A stretch of 64,000 nucleotides of DNA, taken from contig JAXMAB010000010.1 of assembly GCA_046350655.1 (NCBI GenBank), positions 62,001 to 126,000 of the forward strand. The letters are read 5' to 3'. Positions 25,399 through 34,700 of this stretch are shown here, piece after piece. A program made the position numbers and the translations under genes. Position 1 is the first letter of the stretch; each line of letters begins with the position of its first letter. The notes beneath the pieces are model-generated. The model was given only the letters and a program-made list of their open reading frames with translations, did no database searches and was not told the origin of the DNA. Source of the stretch: JAEUHO01 sp046350655 (GTDB lineage: Bacteria; Planctomycetota; PLA2; JAEUHO01).

Positions 25399-25818
25399 TC
25401 AGACGCCGGTCACGTGCACGACCAGCGAGCGGCGGTGGGGCGCGGTGCGGTGCTCGACGAGGAAGAGGCCCTGCCAGGGGCCGAGCGCGAGCGCGCCGCG
25501 CGTGACGGGGATCGACTCGGACGTGCGCGTGATCGCGCTGCGGAGGTGCGCGGCCATGTCGTCGGGGCCCTCGGCGTCGTGGGTGTAGCGCGGGTCGCCG
25601 TCGGGCGCGAGGCGCGCGAGCCACGCGAGGAGGTCGCGGGCGGCGTCGGGGCTGGCGTTCTCCTGGATCAGGAGGCTCGCCGACGTGTGGGCGCAGAACA
25701 CGACGCAGAGCCCGGTCTCGATGCCGGCGCGCGCGACACACGCGCGGACCGCGTCGGTCACGTCGTGGAGCCCGCGGCCGCGCGTGACGACGTCGAGGGT
25801 CTCCTGCCGTTGCCGCAT
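25399..25818 (-). CDS. YjbQ/UPF0047 family protein
   Basis: 139 residues of the YjbQ family, reported to have thiamin-phosphate synthase side activity. Family motifs are present: FCAHTSASLLIQEN (near residue 42), DPRYTHDAEGPDDMAAHLR and GPWQGLFLVEHR. Start ATG 25818 gives the standard N-terminus (QRQETLDVVTRGRGLHDVT); ATG 25830 is an in-frame alternative and neither has a strong ribosome site. A half copy of the family A repeat lies just beyond the stop codon. Physiological role uncertain. Confidence 0.85.
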   Translation of the reverse strand: MRQRQETLDVVTRGRGLHDVTDAVRACVARAGIETGLCVVFCAHTSASLLIQENASPDAARDLLAWLARLAPDGDPRYTHDAEGPDDMAAHLRSAITRTSESIPVTRGALALGPWQGLFLVEHRTAPHRRSLVVHVTGV

Positions 25819-26070
25819 GCGCGCGAGCATCGCCGCGGGCGGCGACGGGGGCAAGCGGGCTCGCCGCGCGGCGTCGGCGGCCGTGCAGCCAAACACGGGA
25901 CGAGCGGCGCGGGGCGAGGCGAGGACTGGGGCGGTCGGGGGAGCGGGACCGCAGGGCCCGCGCGGGGGCGAGTCGTCGTGGGGCGGCACGGCGTGGGGCC
26001 CCGAGGCAGGGGGTGGGTAGGGAGCGTCACCAGGGACGGCGACAATCCCGCCGCCTCGGGAGGCGACGCC

Positions 26071-26442
26071 GTGCCCTACGAGCATCGTGACGAACCGTTG
26101 CTGTCCTCCGGGCCGTTCGCGGCCCGCCTCGCGCGGCACGTCGCCGTCGCGTCGGTGCTCGTCGTCGCGAGTCTTGCGATCGGGACGGTCGGGTACCACC
26201 ACTTCGCGCGGCTCCCGTGGGTCGACGCCTTCCTGAACGCATCGATGATCCTGACGGGCATGGGGCCGGTGGACACGCTGCACACGACCGACGCGAAGCT
26301 CTTCGCCGCCGCGTACGCGCTGTTCAGCGGGCTCGCCTTCCTCGGCGCCGCGGGCACCGTCGTCTCCCCGATCCTCCACCGGGTGCTCCACCACTTCCAC
26401 GCGAGCGAGGAGGACGCGGACCCGCCCTCCCCGACGGCGTGA
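26071..26442 (+). CDS. Small membrane protein, ion-channel-like
   Basis: 123 residues, two hydrophobic helices (HVAVASVLVVASLAIGTVGYHHF and FAAAYALFSGLAFLGAAGTVVS) separated by a pore-loop-like segment ASMILTGMGPVDTL. The helix-loop-helix arrangement resembles two-transmembrane channel subunits, but the K+ filter TVGYG is absent, so ion conduction is only a suggestion. Start GTG 26071 is chosen because GGGAGG lies seven bases upstream. A homologous unannotated membrane protein is common in other bacteria, from memory. Confidence 0.7.
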   Translation: MPYEHRDEPLLSSGPFAARLARHVAVASVLVVASLAIGTVGYHHFARLPWVDAFLNASMILTGMGPVDTLHTTDAKLFAAAYALFSGLAFLGAAGTVVSPILHRVLHHFHASEEDADPPSPTA

Positions 26443-26706
26443 GGGACGACCCGCGCGGCGGGTCCCGACCCGGAGCGGGGGCCGGGCGCGCGATGGCGGC
26501 GCGGGGGGCTCGCGGTGAGGCGGCCCGCGGGCGAGCGGGCCTTGCGTTGGCGGAGATCGGTTCGGAAGGCGGGTCAGGGGCGCCCGGAGGCGGGGCGTGA
26601 GGCGGCGGCCGGCCCGCGTCCGACGCGCGGCGACTTGCTGCTGGCATCGAGGGCGCCCGTTTGTTCGACTGCCTCGCCCGGCTGTCCCGGGTTCGGAGCG
26701 TGTCGC

Positions 26707-28843
26707 ATGTCCGTCCGTTCGTGGTTCCTCGCGGTTCTCCTGCTCGCCTCTGCGTTCGTCGGGCGCGCCGTCGCGGCGCCCGAGGAGGGGCTCGATCCGG
26801 GGCGACGCGCGCTCACCGCGACGTGGAGCCTGTCCGCGACGGGCGACGCGACGATCGAGGCGAAGGTGCGGTTCCCCGAGGCCGAGATGGCCGACGTGAA
26901 GGCGACGAGCCCGGATCCGCGGCGGTTCTTCGAGCGGATCTGTCCGTCGCGTCCGGACTACGTGATGGACGCGAACCCGACGGTCGCGTACGCGGACGGG
27001 GCGCCGGCGCTGACGGCGAAGGGGACGCTGCGCGGCTTCGCGCGCCATCGCGGGGCGGGCGCGTGGGAGGCCGACCTCGGGCGCACGTTCGGGGACGGCG
27101 CGGCGGAGGACGGCGGGCGGGCCTGGACGTTCGTCGTGGCGGGGCGCCTCGACGGCGAGAACGTGTACGGCGGGCGGGTGCGCGTCGTGCTGCCGGAGGG
27201 GGCGACGGCGGCGTCGTGGGACGCGGCGGGTCATCGGCTGGGCTGGAACCTGCCGAGCGCGGCCGCGGCGGGCGCGGGGGCCGTGACGGGTCGCGTCGAG
27301 TGCGCGCCGCGCGTGATCTCGGCGGCGTACAAGGTCTACACGTTGGCGAAGGGCTTCTCGGCTCGGCGCGTCCCGCTGGCGGACGGCAGCGAGATCGTGT
27401 TCGGGGCCGACATGGCGACGCCGTGGGTCGGGCGCGTGGCGCTGACGAACGCGGGGCCCGGGGCGGTGAAGGACCTGCGCGTGCGTTGGAAGCTGGAGGA
27501 GTACACGGCCGAGTGGAGCGCCGCGGAGAAGTTCCCCGGGCTGCTGCCCGGTCAGACGGCGGTGAGCGTCTACTACCCCGTGATCCAGCCGTCGATCGCG
27601 CGGCTGCGCGACGACACGAAGGCGAACCTGCTCGTGAAGTGGACGTGGACCGACGAGGCGGGCAAGACCCACGAGGACGACGACGCGGGCCGGATCACGT
27701 TGTTCGGCGTGAACAACTTCGCGTTCAGCGACCTCGGCCTCTCGAGCCAGTTCGGCTCGTTCGCCGAGCTGATCCGCAACGGACCGCTCCTGGCCGCGTG
27801 GGTGAGTCGCAACGACGGCGTCGTGACGCAGTTCGGGGCGATGGCGAACAAGAACGCGGGCGGCGTCGCGGCGTCGGTGAGCGACGAGAACGCGCTGAAG
27901 GCGATGCAGGCCTGCTACGAGCTGATGCTCATCAACAACCTGACGTACCAGTCGCCGCCCGCGACGGTGCGTGACCGCGGCAAGAGCTTCGACGCGAGCG
28001 TCGTGCAGACGGTGCGGTTCCCGCGCGACGTCATCAAGAACCGCTCGGGCACGTGCATCGACCTCGCGATCCTGTACGCGGCGATGCTGAACGCGGTGGG
28101 CCTGAACCCGATGCTCGTGCTGATCGACGGGCACTGCTTCCCGGCGGCGATCCTGCCGAGCGGAGGGATCGTCGCCGTCGAGTCGACGGGCGTCGCGGGC
28201 GGGCTCGCGGGCGGCTTCATGCCGTTCTCGAAGGTGCTCGAGCTCGGGACGAAGGAGTTCACCGAGGCGCGCAAGGGCGGCCGCTACATGCTCGTCCCGG
28301 TGCAGGAGATGTGGGAGGCGGAGATCCTGACGCCCGAGCTCGAGGAGCTTCCCGCCGACATCCTCCAGCGGTGGGGGATCACGGGGACGCTGCCCGCGTC
28401 CGGCGCGGGCGGGGCGCGCCGGCGCCCGGCCCGGGCACCGCGCCCGGCGGCGGCCCCGGCGCGACGCCGGCCCCGGCTCCCGATCCGGCGCCCGCGCCGG
28501 GGGCGACCCTGCGCCCGCGCCAGCCCCGGCCGCGCCGCCCGCCGCGATCGTCTACGACACGTCGGCGGTCGCCGCGGACGGGTGGAAGGTGATCAAGGAG
28601 GGCTACGACGACCGCGTGCGGCAGCAGTACTGGGTGCTCGAGGCCGTCGGCGACAAGAACGGCTACAACGCGTTCTACGTGGCCTGGTACGACGCCGACG
28701 AGCTCGAGCTCTTCGTCTCGACCGCGTTCTGCAACCCCGGTCGCGTGAACGCGGGGGCCCGCACGAAGGCGAGCGTCGACGTCCCCTGGGGCGCGATCCG
28801 CGACAAGGCCCGCCGCGCGGTCGTTCGCCCTCGTCGCGACTGA
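26707..28843 (+). pseudogene. Exported transglutaminase-like protein, reading frame interrupted twice
   Basis: Signal peptide (FLAVLLLASAFVGRAVAA), a beta-rich N-terminal half with two Ig-like segments, then a transglutaminase-like domain with NRSGTCIDLA (C450) and DGHCFPA (H476). After residue about 567 frame 1 becomes arginine-rich nonsense, while frame 3 (about 28410-28505) reads as a PAPAPDPAPAPG linker and frame 2 (28505-28843) continues the linker and ends in a conserved-looking domain (GWKVIKEGYDDRVRQQYW). Two single-base losses, one in a GGGCGGGG run and one in a run of five G, would restore one protein of about 712 residues. Sequencing or assembly error in GC-rich homopolymers is as likely as true decay. 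A hairpin terminator follows. Confidence 0.72.
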
Positions 28844-28864
28844 CGCGCTGCGCCGCCCCGCGTT

Positions 28865-28893
28865 CCGGACCCGGCGGCCGTCGCCGGGTCCGG
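28865..28893 (+). terminator. Stem-loop after the transglutaminase-like gene
   Basis: Perfect 12-bp arms CCGGACCCGGCG and CGCCGGGTCCGG with a 5-base loop, 22 bases past the stop codon. No U-tract follows. Confidence 0.55.
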
Positions 28894-29014
28894 GGCGCCA
28901 CCAACGAGCGACGAGCGTCCGGGAGCGCGGGGCGTGGTGTCGTTGCGTCCGCCGCGGGGCGCCGCGAACAGCCCGTTCGGGCGTCGGTCGCGGTACCCTG
29001 GGGGCCCCAACCGC

Positions 29015-29105
29015 GGAGGGATGGCCGAGCGGTCGAAGGCACCGGTTTTGAAAACCGGCGTGGGCTCAACACCCACCGTGGGTTCGAATCCCACTCCCTC
29101 CGCCA
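29015..29105 (+). tRNA. tRNA-Ser(UGA)
   Basis: Full cloverleaf: acceptor GGAGGGA (29015-29021) pairs with TCCCTCC (29095-29101), discriminator G and an encoded CCA (29103-29105). Anticodon loop TTTTGAAAA gives anticodon UGA; the long variable arm (GTGGGCTCAACACCCACC) is the class II serine type; the T arm contains GGTTCGAATCC. It marks the left side of a less GC-rich segment rich in defence genes, a common integration site. Confidence 0.95.
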
Positions 29106-29128
29106 GTTTCCTGCGTTTTCGAGGCCGT

Positions 29129-29214
29129 AGGGCTACGTAAGCGCAGGATCACGGTCGCGCCGTGAGGCGACATGGCGCGACCGTGCGTGACCCTGCGCGA
29201 GGGTGCGTAGCCCT
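29129..29214. repeat. Long imperfect palindrome next to tRNA-Ser
   Basis: Three nested arm pairs: AGGGCTACG (29129) / CGTAGCCCT (29206), GCGCAGG (29141) / CCTGCGC (29192), CACGGTCGCGCC (29150) / GGCGCGACCGTG (29174), capped by a 12-base loop. It starts 23 bases after the tRNA. It may be a terminator of the tRNA transcript, a recombination site or a mobile-element end. Confidence 0.7.
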
Positions 29215-29288
29215 CCTGGGAGCCCTCCAAGGTCCGGCGGTCCGCGCGCGTGCCGGCGGCCGACGCGCCCCCCGGACTCGCGGAGGCG

Positions 29289-29909
29289 TCAGGCTGCCGG
29301 CTCGTCGTAGGTCAGTCGGAAGACCATCTCGGAGAGCCAGCGCCGGAACGACTCGTTGTCGCTGAACTGGCGGAAGAGCTCCGTGTCGTCCTTGAGGACT
29401 GCGTTCATGACACGCGACAGGGCCTTGGCGTGTTCGACCTTGGCGTTCTCCCGGTCCGAGTTGCGTTTCGCGTTCCGGTAGGCAGGGTCCGCGGCCACGC
29501 GAGCGGGGATGTCCTCGGTGATGAGCTTGTGCACGCGGTCCTTGTCGGTCCAGGGGATGTTCCCGAACTGGTCGTTGAAGGTCTTGAGGATGTTCGAGAG
29601 ACGGTCGAGCTCGGGCTCGGGCTTGTGGCCGCCCCCGGTGGTCGGCATCGGCTCGATCTCCGCATCGGCATCGGGGAGTTGGATCTTGGCCACCGCCTGC
29701 TTCTCCACGCGGTAGCTGTCCATGTCGATCGCCTCGAGGATTCCCTTGGCCAGGTCCTCCTCGACGGGCGCCGGCAGCTTCGGCACGAGGAACGTGAGGA
29801 AGATCGAGAGCTTCTCCCACTCCGGACTGGTGTAGGGCAGGATCGACGAGAGGAACCCGTAGGTCCGTAGGAAGGCCTTGGCCTTGAGGTACTCGGACGG
29901 ACTCTGATC
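29289..29909 (-). pseudogene. hsdR: Type I restriction enzyme R subunit (HsdR), C-terminal remnant
   Basis: About 206 residues matching the helical C-terminal region of HsdR: SPSEYLKAKAFLRTYGFLSS, later FNDQFGNIPWTDKDR and AKALSRVMNAVLKDDTELFRQFSDNESFRRWL, ending LTYDEPAA. The nuclease and helicase domains (usually some 800 residues) are missing. Upstream it runs directly, in a different frame, into the truncated AbiEii gene, so this is a deletion scar. No start codon or ribosome site is apparent at the junction; expression would need a frameshift. Confidence 0.85.
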
Positions 29910-30402
29910 GGTCGGTCAGCGCATAGGCGAACAACAGGGTGCTCCGGTCCTCGGGGTCGGGGATCAACCAGCCCGATCCACCGAGGTGGGAGGCGAAGTC
30001 GTGCTCGAGGGCGTCGCGGAGCTCGCCGCTCACGAACTCGTCGCATCGCCGCCCGAGCACCGTCAGGTGTCGCTGGGCCTCCGACCTGCTCATGCCCGGA
30101 TCCGGATGCCGACCTCCGAAGACCGCCGGGTCGATCGTCAGGTCGATGTCCTCCGAGAACCGCTGGATGAGCCCGAACGCCTTCGAGAGCGAGGTACCGC
30201 CCTTGAAGACGACCGCCGGCTGGCCGGTGGTCGAGGTGGGCTGGTAGAGGCGGAAGATGCGTTGGAGTGCGAAGCAGACCCACGCGTCCTTCTCGACCAC
30301 TTCGACCGCCACGGGTCTCGGCAGGACCCCGCGCGGGTCGGACGCGACCGAGGTGAACAAGGAACGCCGATCCGCGGCGCTCAGCGTGGCGATCGCCTCC
30401 AT
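29905..30402 (-). pseudogene. AbiEii-type nucleotidyltransferase toxin, truncated N-terminal part
   Basis: From ATG 30402 (GGAGG seven bases upstream) about 165 residues match AbiEii toxins: VFKGGTSLSKAFGLIQRFSEDIDLTI is the nucleotidyltransferase GG..S / D.D active site, followed by GWLIPDPEDRSTLLFAYAL. Near 29905 homology stops and the frame runs on through hsdR sequence out of phase to a stop at 29149. AbiEii proteins are usually about 250-300 residues, so the C-terminal part is lost. In the AbiE system this toxin blocks growth during phage infection; here it is probably inactive although the catalytic half is intact. It follows the antitoxin-like gene by about 30 bases. Confidence 0.8.
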
Positions 30403-30435
30403 CCCCATGCCTCCCACGCCCCCACGCGGCGGCGG

Positions 30436-31062
30436 TCAGTTGTCCTCTAGCAGGCGTGCGAGCGCCCGACGTTGTGTCTCCGTCGCGCTCGGCGAAAGGC
30501 GCCGCAACCGCCGAAGGTCGACGTCGGACAGTGTGCGTCGAAGCTGCCCGAGGACGCGTTCTTCCATCGCGTCCGGCCCCAAGGCGCGCAGGGCCTCCAG
30601 CACCGTCCCTGCGACCTCGCCCGCGGCGGCGAGCCGCCGCGCGGTCACGTGCCGGAACTCCACGGCGATCCCGAGCACGTTCAGGCGTCGGGAGGGGCCA
30701 TCGGTGACGAACGTGGGCACGGCGGGGACCTGCGTCGATAAGCCGAGGCGCTGCAGCGCCCCTTCACCGGCGATCTGCACTCGACTCCCGGTCCGACGCG
30801 CAATGGCCGCAACCACGGCCTCGATGGGCGGCGGCACCGGCCCGAATCGCCCGCTCGGTCCCGGCCGATCGTAGAGTCCCTGCGCGAGGCGCCGAATCTC
30901 ACCGGCGCGTTGGAGGCGATGGAGCGCCCCGTCGATGCCGCGGCGCGTGCCCAGGTCGCTGAAGTCCGCCGGGATCCAGACCGCGCCGGCGCCTCGCCGC
31001 CGGACGCGTTCCAGGATCTTGGGTGTGGTGCGGGGGGTGGCCATGCGGAGGAAAAATAGCAT
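30436..31062 (-). CDS. AbiEi-type antitoxin / DUF6088 family protein
   Basis: 208 residues. N-terminal winged-helix domain (KILERVRRRGAGAVWIPADFSDLGTRRGIDGALHRLQRAGEIRRLAQGLYDRPG) followed by a helical domain, the layout of AbiEi/DUF6088 antitoxins that repress their own operon and neutralise AbiEii. Start ATG 31062 is preferred (GGAAG seven bases upstream); ATG 31044 lacks a ribosome site. It is divergent from the XRE regulator at 31236 and precedes the broken abiEii, so the antitoxin has outlived its toxin. Family assignment is good. Confidence 0.8.
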   Translation of the reverse strand: MLFFLRMATPRTTPKILERVRRRGAGAVWIPADFSDLGTRRGIDGALHRLQRAGEIRRLAQGLYDRPGPSGRFGPVPPPIEAVVAAIARRTGSRVQIAGEGALQRLGLSTQVPAVPTFVTDGPSRRLNVLGIAVEFRHVTARRLAAAGEVAGTVLEALRALGPDAMEERVLGQLRRTLSDVDLRRLRRLSPSATETQRRALARLLEDN

Positions 31063-31153
31063 GAAGTTCTTCCACGGTCCATGGCTTGAACCTCGATCAA
31101 CGCTCTTAAGACCTTGTCATGTAGGATCTTAGGATCGAAGTGAGGTGCTCGCC

Positions 31154-31182
31154 GTGACGTCAACACGGATGTGCTGTATGCT
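31154..31182 (+). promoter_or_regulatory. Weak candidate promoter for the XRE regulator
   Basis: GTGACG (31154-31159), 17-base spacer, TATGCT (31177-31182), four of six matches each, about 46 bases of leader before ATG 31236. The preceding AT-rich stretch contains a direct repeat (AGGATC twice, near 31124 and 31131) that could be an operator. Confidence 0.3.
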
Positions 31183-31235
31183 GACGAAAACGACAGAGTC
31201 TGGCGTAGGATGCGCCCCGTAGGAGCGAGACGGCA

Positions 31236-31595
31236 ATGAACACCCTGGCCTCGACGCGTGAGCACTACCGCCTGAGCCAAGCGCAATGGGCTCGGGTGGT
31301 GGGTGCCGCACGATCGACGGTGTCTGCATGGGAGAGCGGCGTCGCCGAGCCGCCGCCGGCGGTCCTGGCGGCCTATCGCAAACTCCAGGAACTCATCCAA
31401 CGCGGCGACCACGCGCAGATCGAGGCCACGCGCGAGCATCTCCTGGGGATCATCGCGCGCGCGGAGCGCGAAGCGGAGCGGTTGAACCGCGGCCGACTCG
31501 GCGAGAGCCCCCTCGTGAAGCTCGTCGCCGTCAGCGCTGCGGCCATCGCCATCGGGATGCTGTTGGGCCATCTGTTCCGCGACGAGCCGGATTGA
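31236..31595 (+). CDS. XRE-family HTH protein with C-terminal membrane anchor
   Basis: 119 residues. An N-terminal Cro/CI-type HTH (YRLSQAQWARVVGAARSTVSAWESGVAEPPPAVLAAYRKL) is followed by a short coiled coil and a single C-terminal transmembrane helix (LVKLVAVSAAAIAIGMLLGHLF). Membrane-tethered HTH proteins are unusual and may sense an envelope signal. ATG 31236 has GGAG nine bases upstream. It lies at the edge of the defence remnant, divergent from the antitoxin gene; a link to that system is only positional. Confidence 0.8.
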   Translation: MNTLASTREHYRLSQAQWARVVGAARSTVSAWESGVAEPPPAVLAAYRKLQELIQRGDHAQIEATREHLLGIIARAEREAERLNRGRLGESPLVKLVAVSAAAIAIGMLLGHLFRDEPD

Positions 31596-31752
31596 CGCTC
31601 GAGCGACCGTCGCGTCTCGCGCTCGCCGCATCTCTCCCCTCCCCCCGCACCCCCCACTTCTCCCGGCGAGGGATGCGGGACCGACGGCCGGGGAGCGCCC
31701 CGTTGTGGGGGGGCGCGGTCGTGGGTCCAATGGGCGCCTCGGGAGGTGGCCG

Positions 31753-34700
31753 ATGATCCGCAACTGGGTCCGACGCGCCGTGCTGATCGGCATCGTCGCC
31801 TGCGGCGGCGGAGCGGCCGCGCGGGCGGGCGACGACGCGGCGCCCGCGTTCGATCCCGCGGACGCGAGCGTGCTGCGGGAGCCGGCGAAGGACCCGGAGG
31901 GCGTGGCGAGGCTGCTCGCGCGCGCGAAGGCGTTCGCGCGGAGCCCGAGGGCGGCCGCGGAGGCGCTGCGCGCGAGCGGCGTCGAGGTCGAGGGCAGCGT
32001 CGGCGTGAAGGCCGAGACGGTGCTCGGGCTCGAGGCCGCGACGGCGGCGGGGAACGCGGGCGGGAGCTGGTCGCTCGGGTGGCGCGACATGAAGTGGAAG
32101 GGCGGCGCCGGCGCGAACGACCGCACGATCACCAACGCGGTCGAGCTGACGACGGCGGTCGCGCCGGACGGGACGCGCTTGAAGCGCGTGTACCAGGTCG
32201 GGCTCGTCTATCCGGACAACCGGTCGTACCTCGAGGCGATGGGGATCGACGCGCGCAGCCTGCCCGGGATGCAGACGACGCTGAAGGTGATGCGCGCCGC
32301 GCTCGAGACGGCCCCCGTCGAGACGGGCGAGAAGACGGCGCCGCCGACGGTGCTCGACGCGGTCGGGAAGGCGCTCTACGAGGAGCTGCCGGCGATCTTC
32401 CGGTCGGCGACGAAGTTCACGCAGTTCGAGGTGCGGTCGGGGTGGATGGTCGAGGACCCCACGGGGCGCGTGTCGGTGACGCACGTGGAGGTGGAGCGGC
32501 GCGACGCGGGCGAGACGCCCGGCGAGCCGCGGCGCTGGGAGGAGGTGTCGGCGGGCCTCGACCTCGACCGCGCGATCCCCGCGGGGGCCGTGGCGGTCGC
32601 GGGCACGTTGTCGCTGGCGGCGAAGTGGTCGCCCGGCAAGCCCGCCGACGACCCCGACCCGCGGCAGCGCGCGCTCGCGGACGCGATGGAGCGCGGCGAC
32701 GCGGAGATCGTGGCGGAGGCGCTGAAGGCCCGCCTCGCGCCGGTCACCGACCCGGCCCGCGTGCGGGCGGCGATCGAGGCGCTCGAGAAGGCGGGGACGG
32801 CGGCGGCGGGCGAGCTGGGCCGCGTCGTGGGGCTGCGCGGCCCGCCCGAGGTCGGCGGTGTGTCGCTCCACTACGACCCGGGCCTGCTCGCGACCGCGGT
32901 CCCGCCCGACGACGCGGTGCGGACGCTCGACCGCATGCTCGACGGGATCGCGAAGAGCCCCGAGGGGTTCGTCGTGCGGGGGCTCGCGGGGCGGATGCGC
33001 CTCGAGGCGGTCAGCCTGCGCGCGCTCCTCGACGATCCCGCCGCCACGACCGTCGGCCCGCTCGAGCGGCTCCGCGGGATCGTCGTGGACGCGTCGGGCG
33101 ACGTGGTGCTGCTCGGCGAGCGCGGCGACGCGCCGATCGACCTCGACGTGTTGACCGTCGCGGCGCGCACGATCGGCCGCGACGGCACGTTCCCCTACGT
33201 CTCGCTCGACCCCGACCCGGACGACTTCGCGGGCCCGCAGCGCACCCGCGTCGGCGGGCTGCCCGACGGGCTGCGCGACACGGCGTTCGTGAAGACGATG
33301 CTCGAGGCCGACTACGCGATGAAGCGGATCACGCTGGGCGTGGACCGGCCCGGCGTCGAGGGCTTCCGCTCGTGGCACGACCTGATCGCGGCGACGCCGC
33401 CCGCGTCGGGCGCGACGGCCGCGTCGCGGTCGTGGCTCGTGCCCATGACCTCGCGCGTCGCCGACGCCTGGACGTTCGAGCGCGGCGGCCGGCGCGTGTG
33501 GCTGTTCGACGCGCGCGTCCAAGTGCTCTCCGAGGAGATGAAGCGCGTCGCCGACCTGCTCGTCGGCACGGGCGACGCCGACCCGCTGGCCGCCGAGGCC
33601 GCCGGCGAGTTCACGCGCTGCTACGACGCGCTCGCGGAGCGCCGGCCCGTCTTCCGGGCGCTGGCGGGCCTGTTCGACGCCTCCAAGCTGTTCGCGCTGC
33701 TCCGCCGCGACCGGGTCGCGCACCCGCTCCTCGACCGCCTGGCCGCGCGCACGCCGCGCCGCGTCGAGGTCGCGGCGTCGTACGACGGCGTGGGCCCGGT
33801 GCCCGTCGCGGGCACGACGATCGCGCTCTCCGGCGGCGCCGAGGCCCGCGTGCGCGTGCGCGCGCGCGACGTCCGCGCGTCGGCCGACCTCGCGCCGCTC
33901 CTCGACGCGCGCGGCGGCGGCGACGTGGCCGTCACGTTCCCCACGACCGTCCCGCTCTCGGGGCGCGACGCGCTCGCGGAGCGCGCGGAGGTGCAGTTCC
34001 ACCGCGCGGTCGCGCTCCTCGCCGACGACCGCGTGGACGACGCGGACGCGCTGCTCGACCGCGCGCTCGAGGACGACCCCGAGAACCCGGGCGCGCGCGT
34101 GCTCCGCGCCGTCGCCGCCGTCGGCCGCGGCGACCTCGACCGCGCGCTCGCCGACGTCGACGCCGCCATCGGCGAGGTCCCCGAGGCCCTCGGGATGCGC
34201 GGCCTCCTGCGCGTGCTGCGCGGCGACCTCGACGGCGGCAAGGCCGACACCGAGGAGGCGCTCCGCCGCTTCCCCGACGACGAGGCGACGCTGGGCTGGG
34301 GCTCGGAGGCCCGCCTGCTCCTCGCCGACTTCGCCGGCGCCGAGGACCTCCTCTCCCGAAGCCTCGCGATCGACACGACCGACGCCGCGGCCCGCATGCA
34401 GTGGACGCAGCTCGACGTGCTGCACCGCATGGGGCCGACCGCCGCGCGGGCCCGGGTCGCGCTCCTGCGCCGCGTCCCGTACGCGATCCTCGCCAAGTAC
34501 TTCGAGGGCGCCGCCGCGCTCCTCTCCCTCGACGTCGCGCGCGCCGTCGCGCTCCTCGAGCAGGCCCGCACCCGCGTGCTCGCCGCCGAGGGCGCGCCCG
34601 GCGTCGCCGAGTTCCACCTGCGCGACCGCATCGAGGCGGTCCTCGCGTCCGCGCTCGCCGGCGCCGCATCGCTGCCCCCGCCGATGCGGCCCACCTCGTC

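Noticed and set aside
26071..26442. Potassium channel
   Set aside because: Two-helix layout fits but the selectivity filter is absent, so only a channel-like membrane protein is claimed.
29149..30417. A single 422-residue toxin protein spanning the AbiEii region
   Set aside because: Its C-terminal 250 residues are hsdR sequence read in the wrong frame; treated as two remnants.
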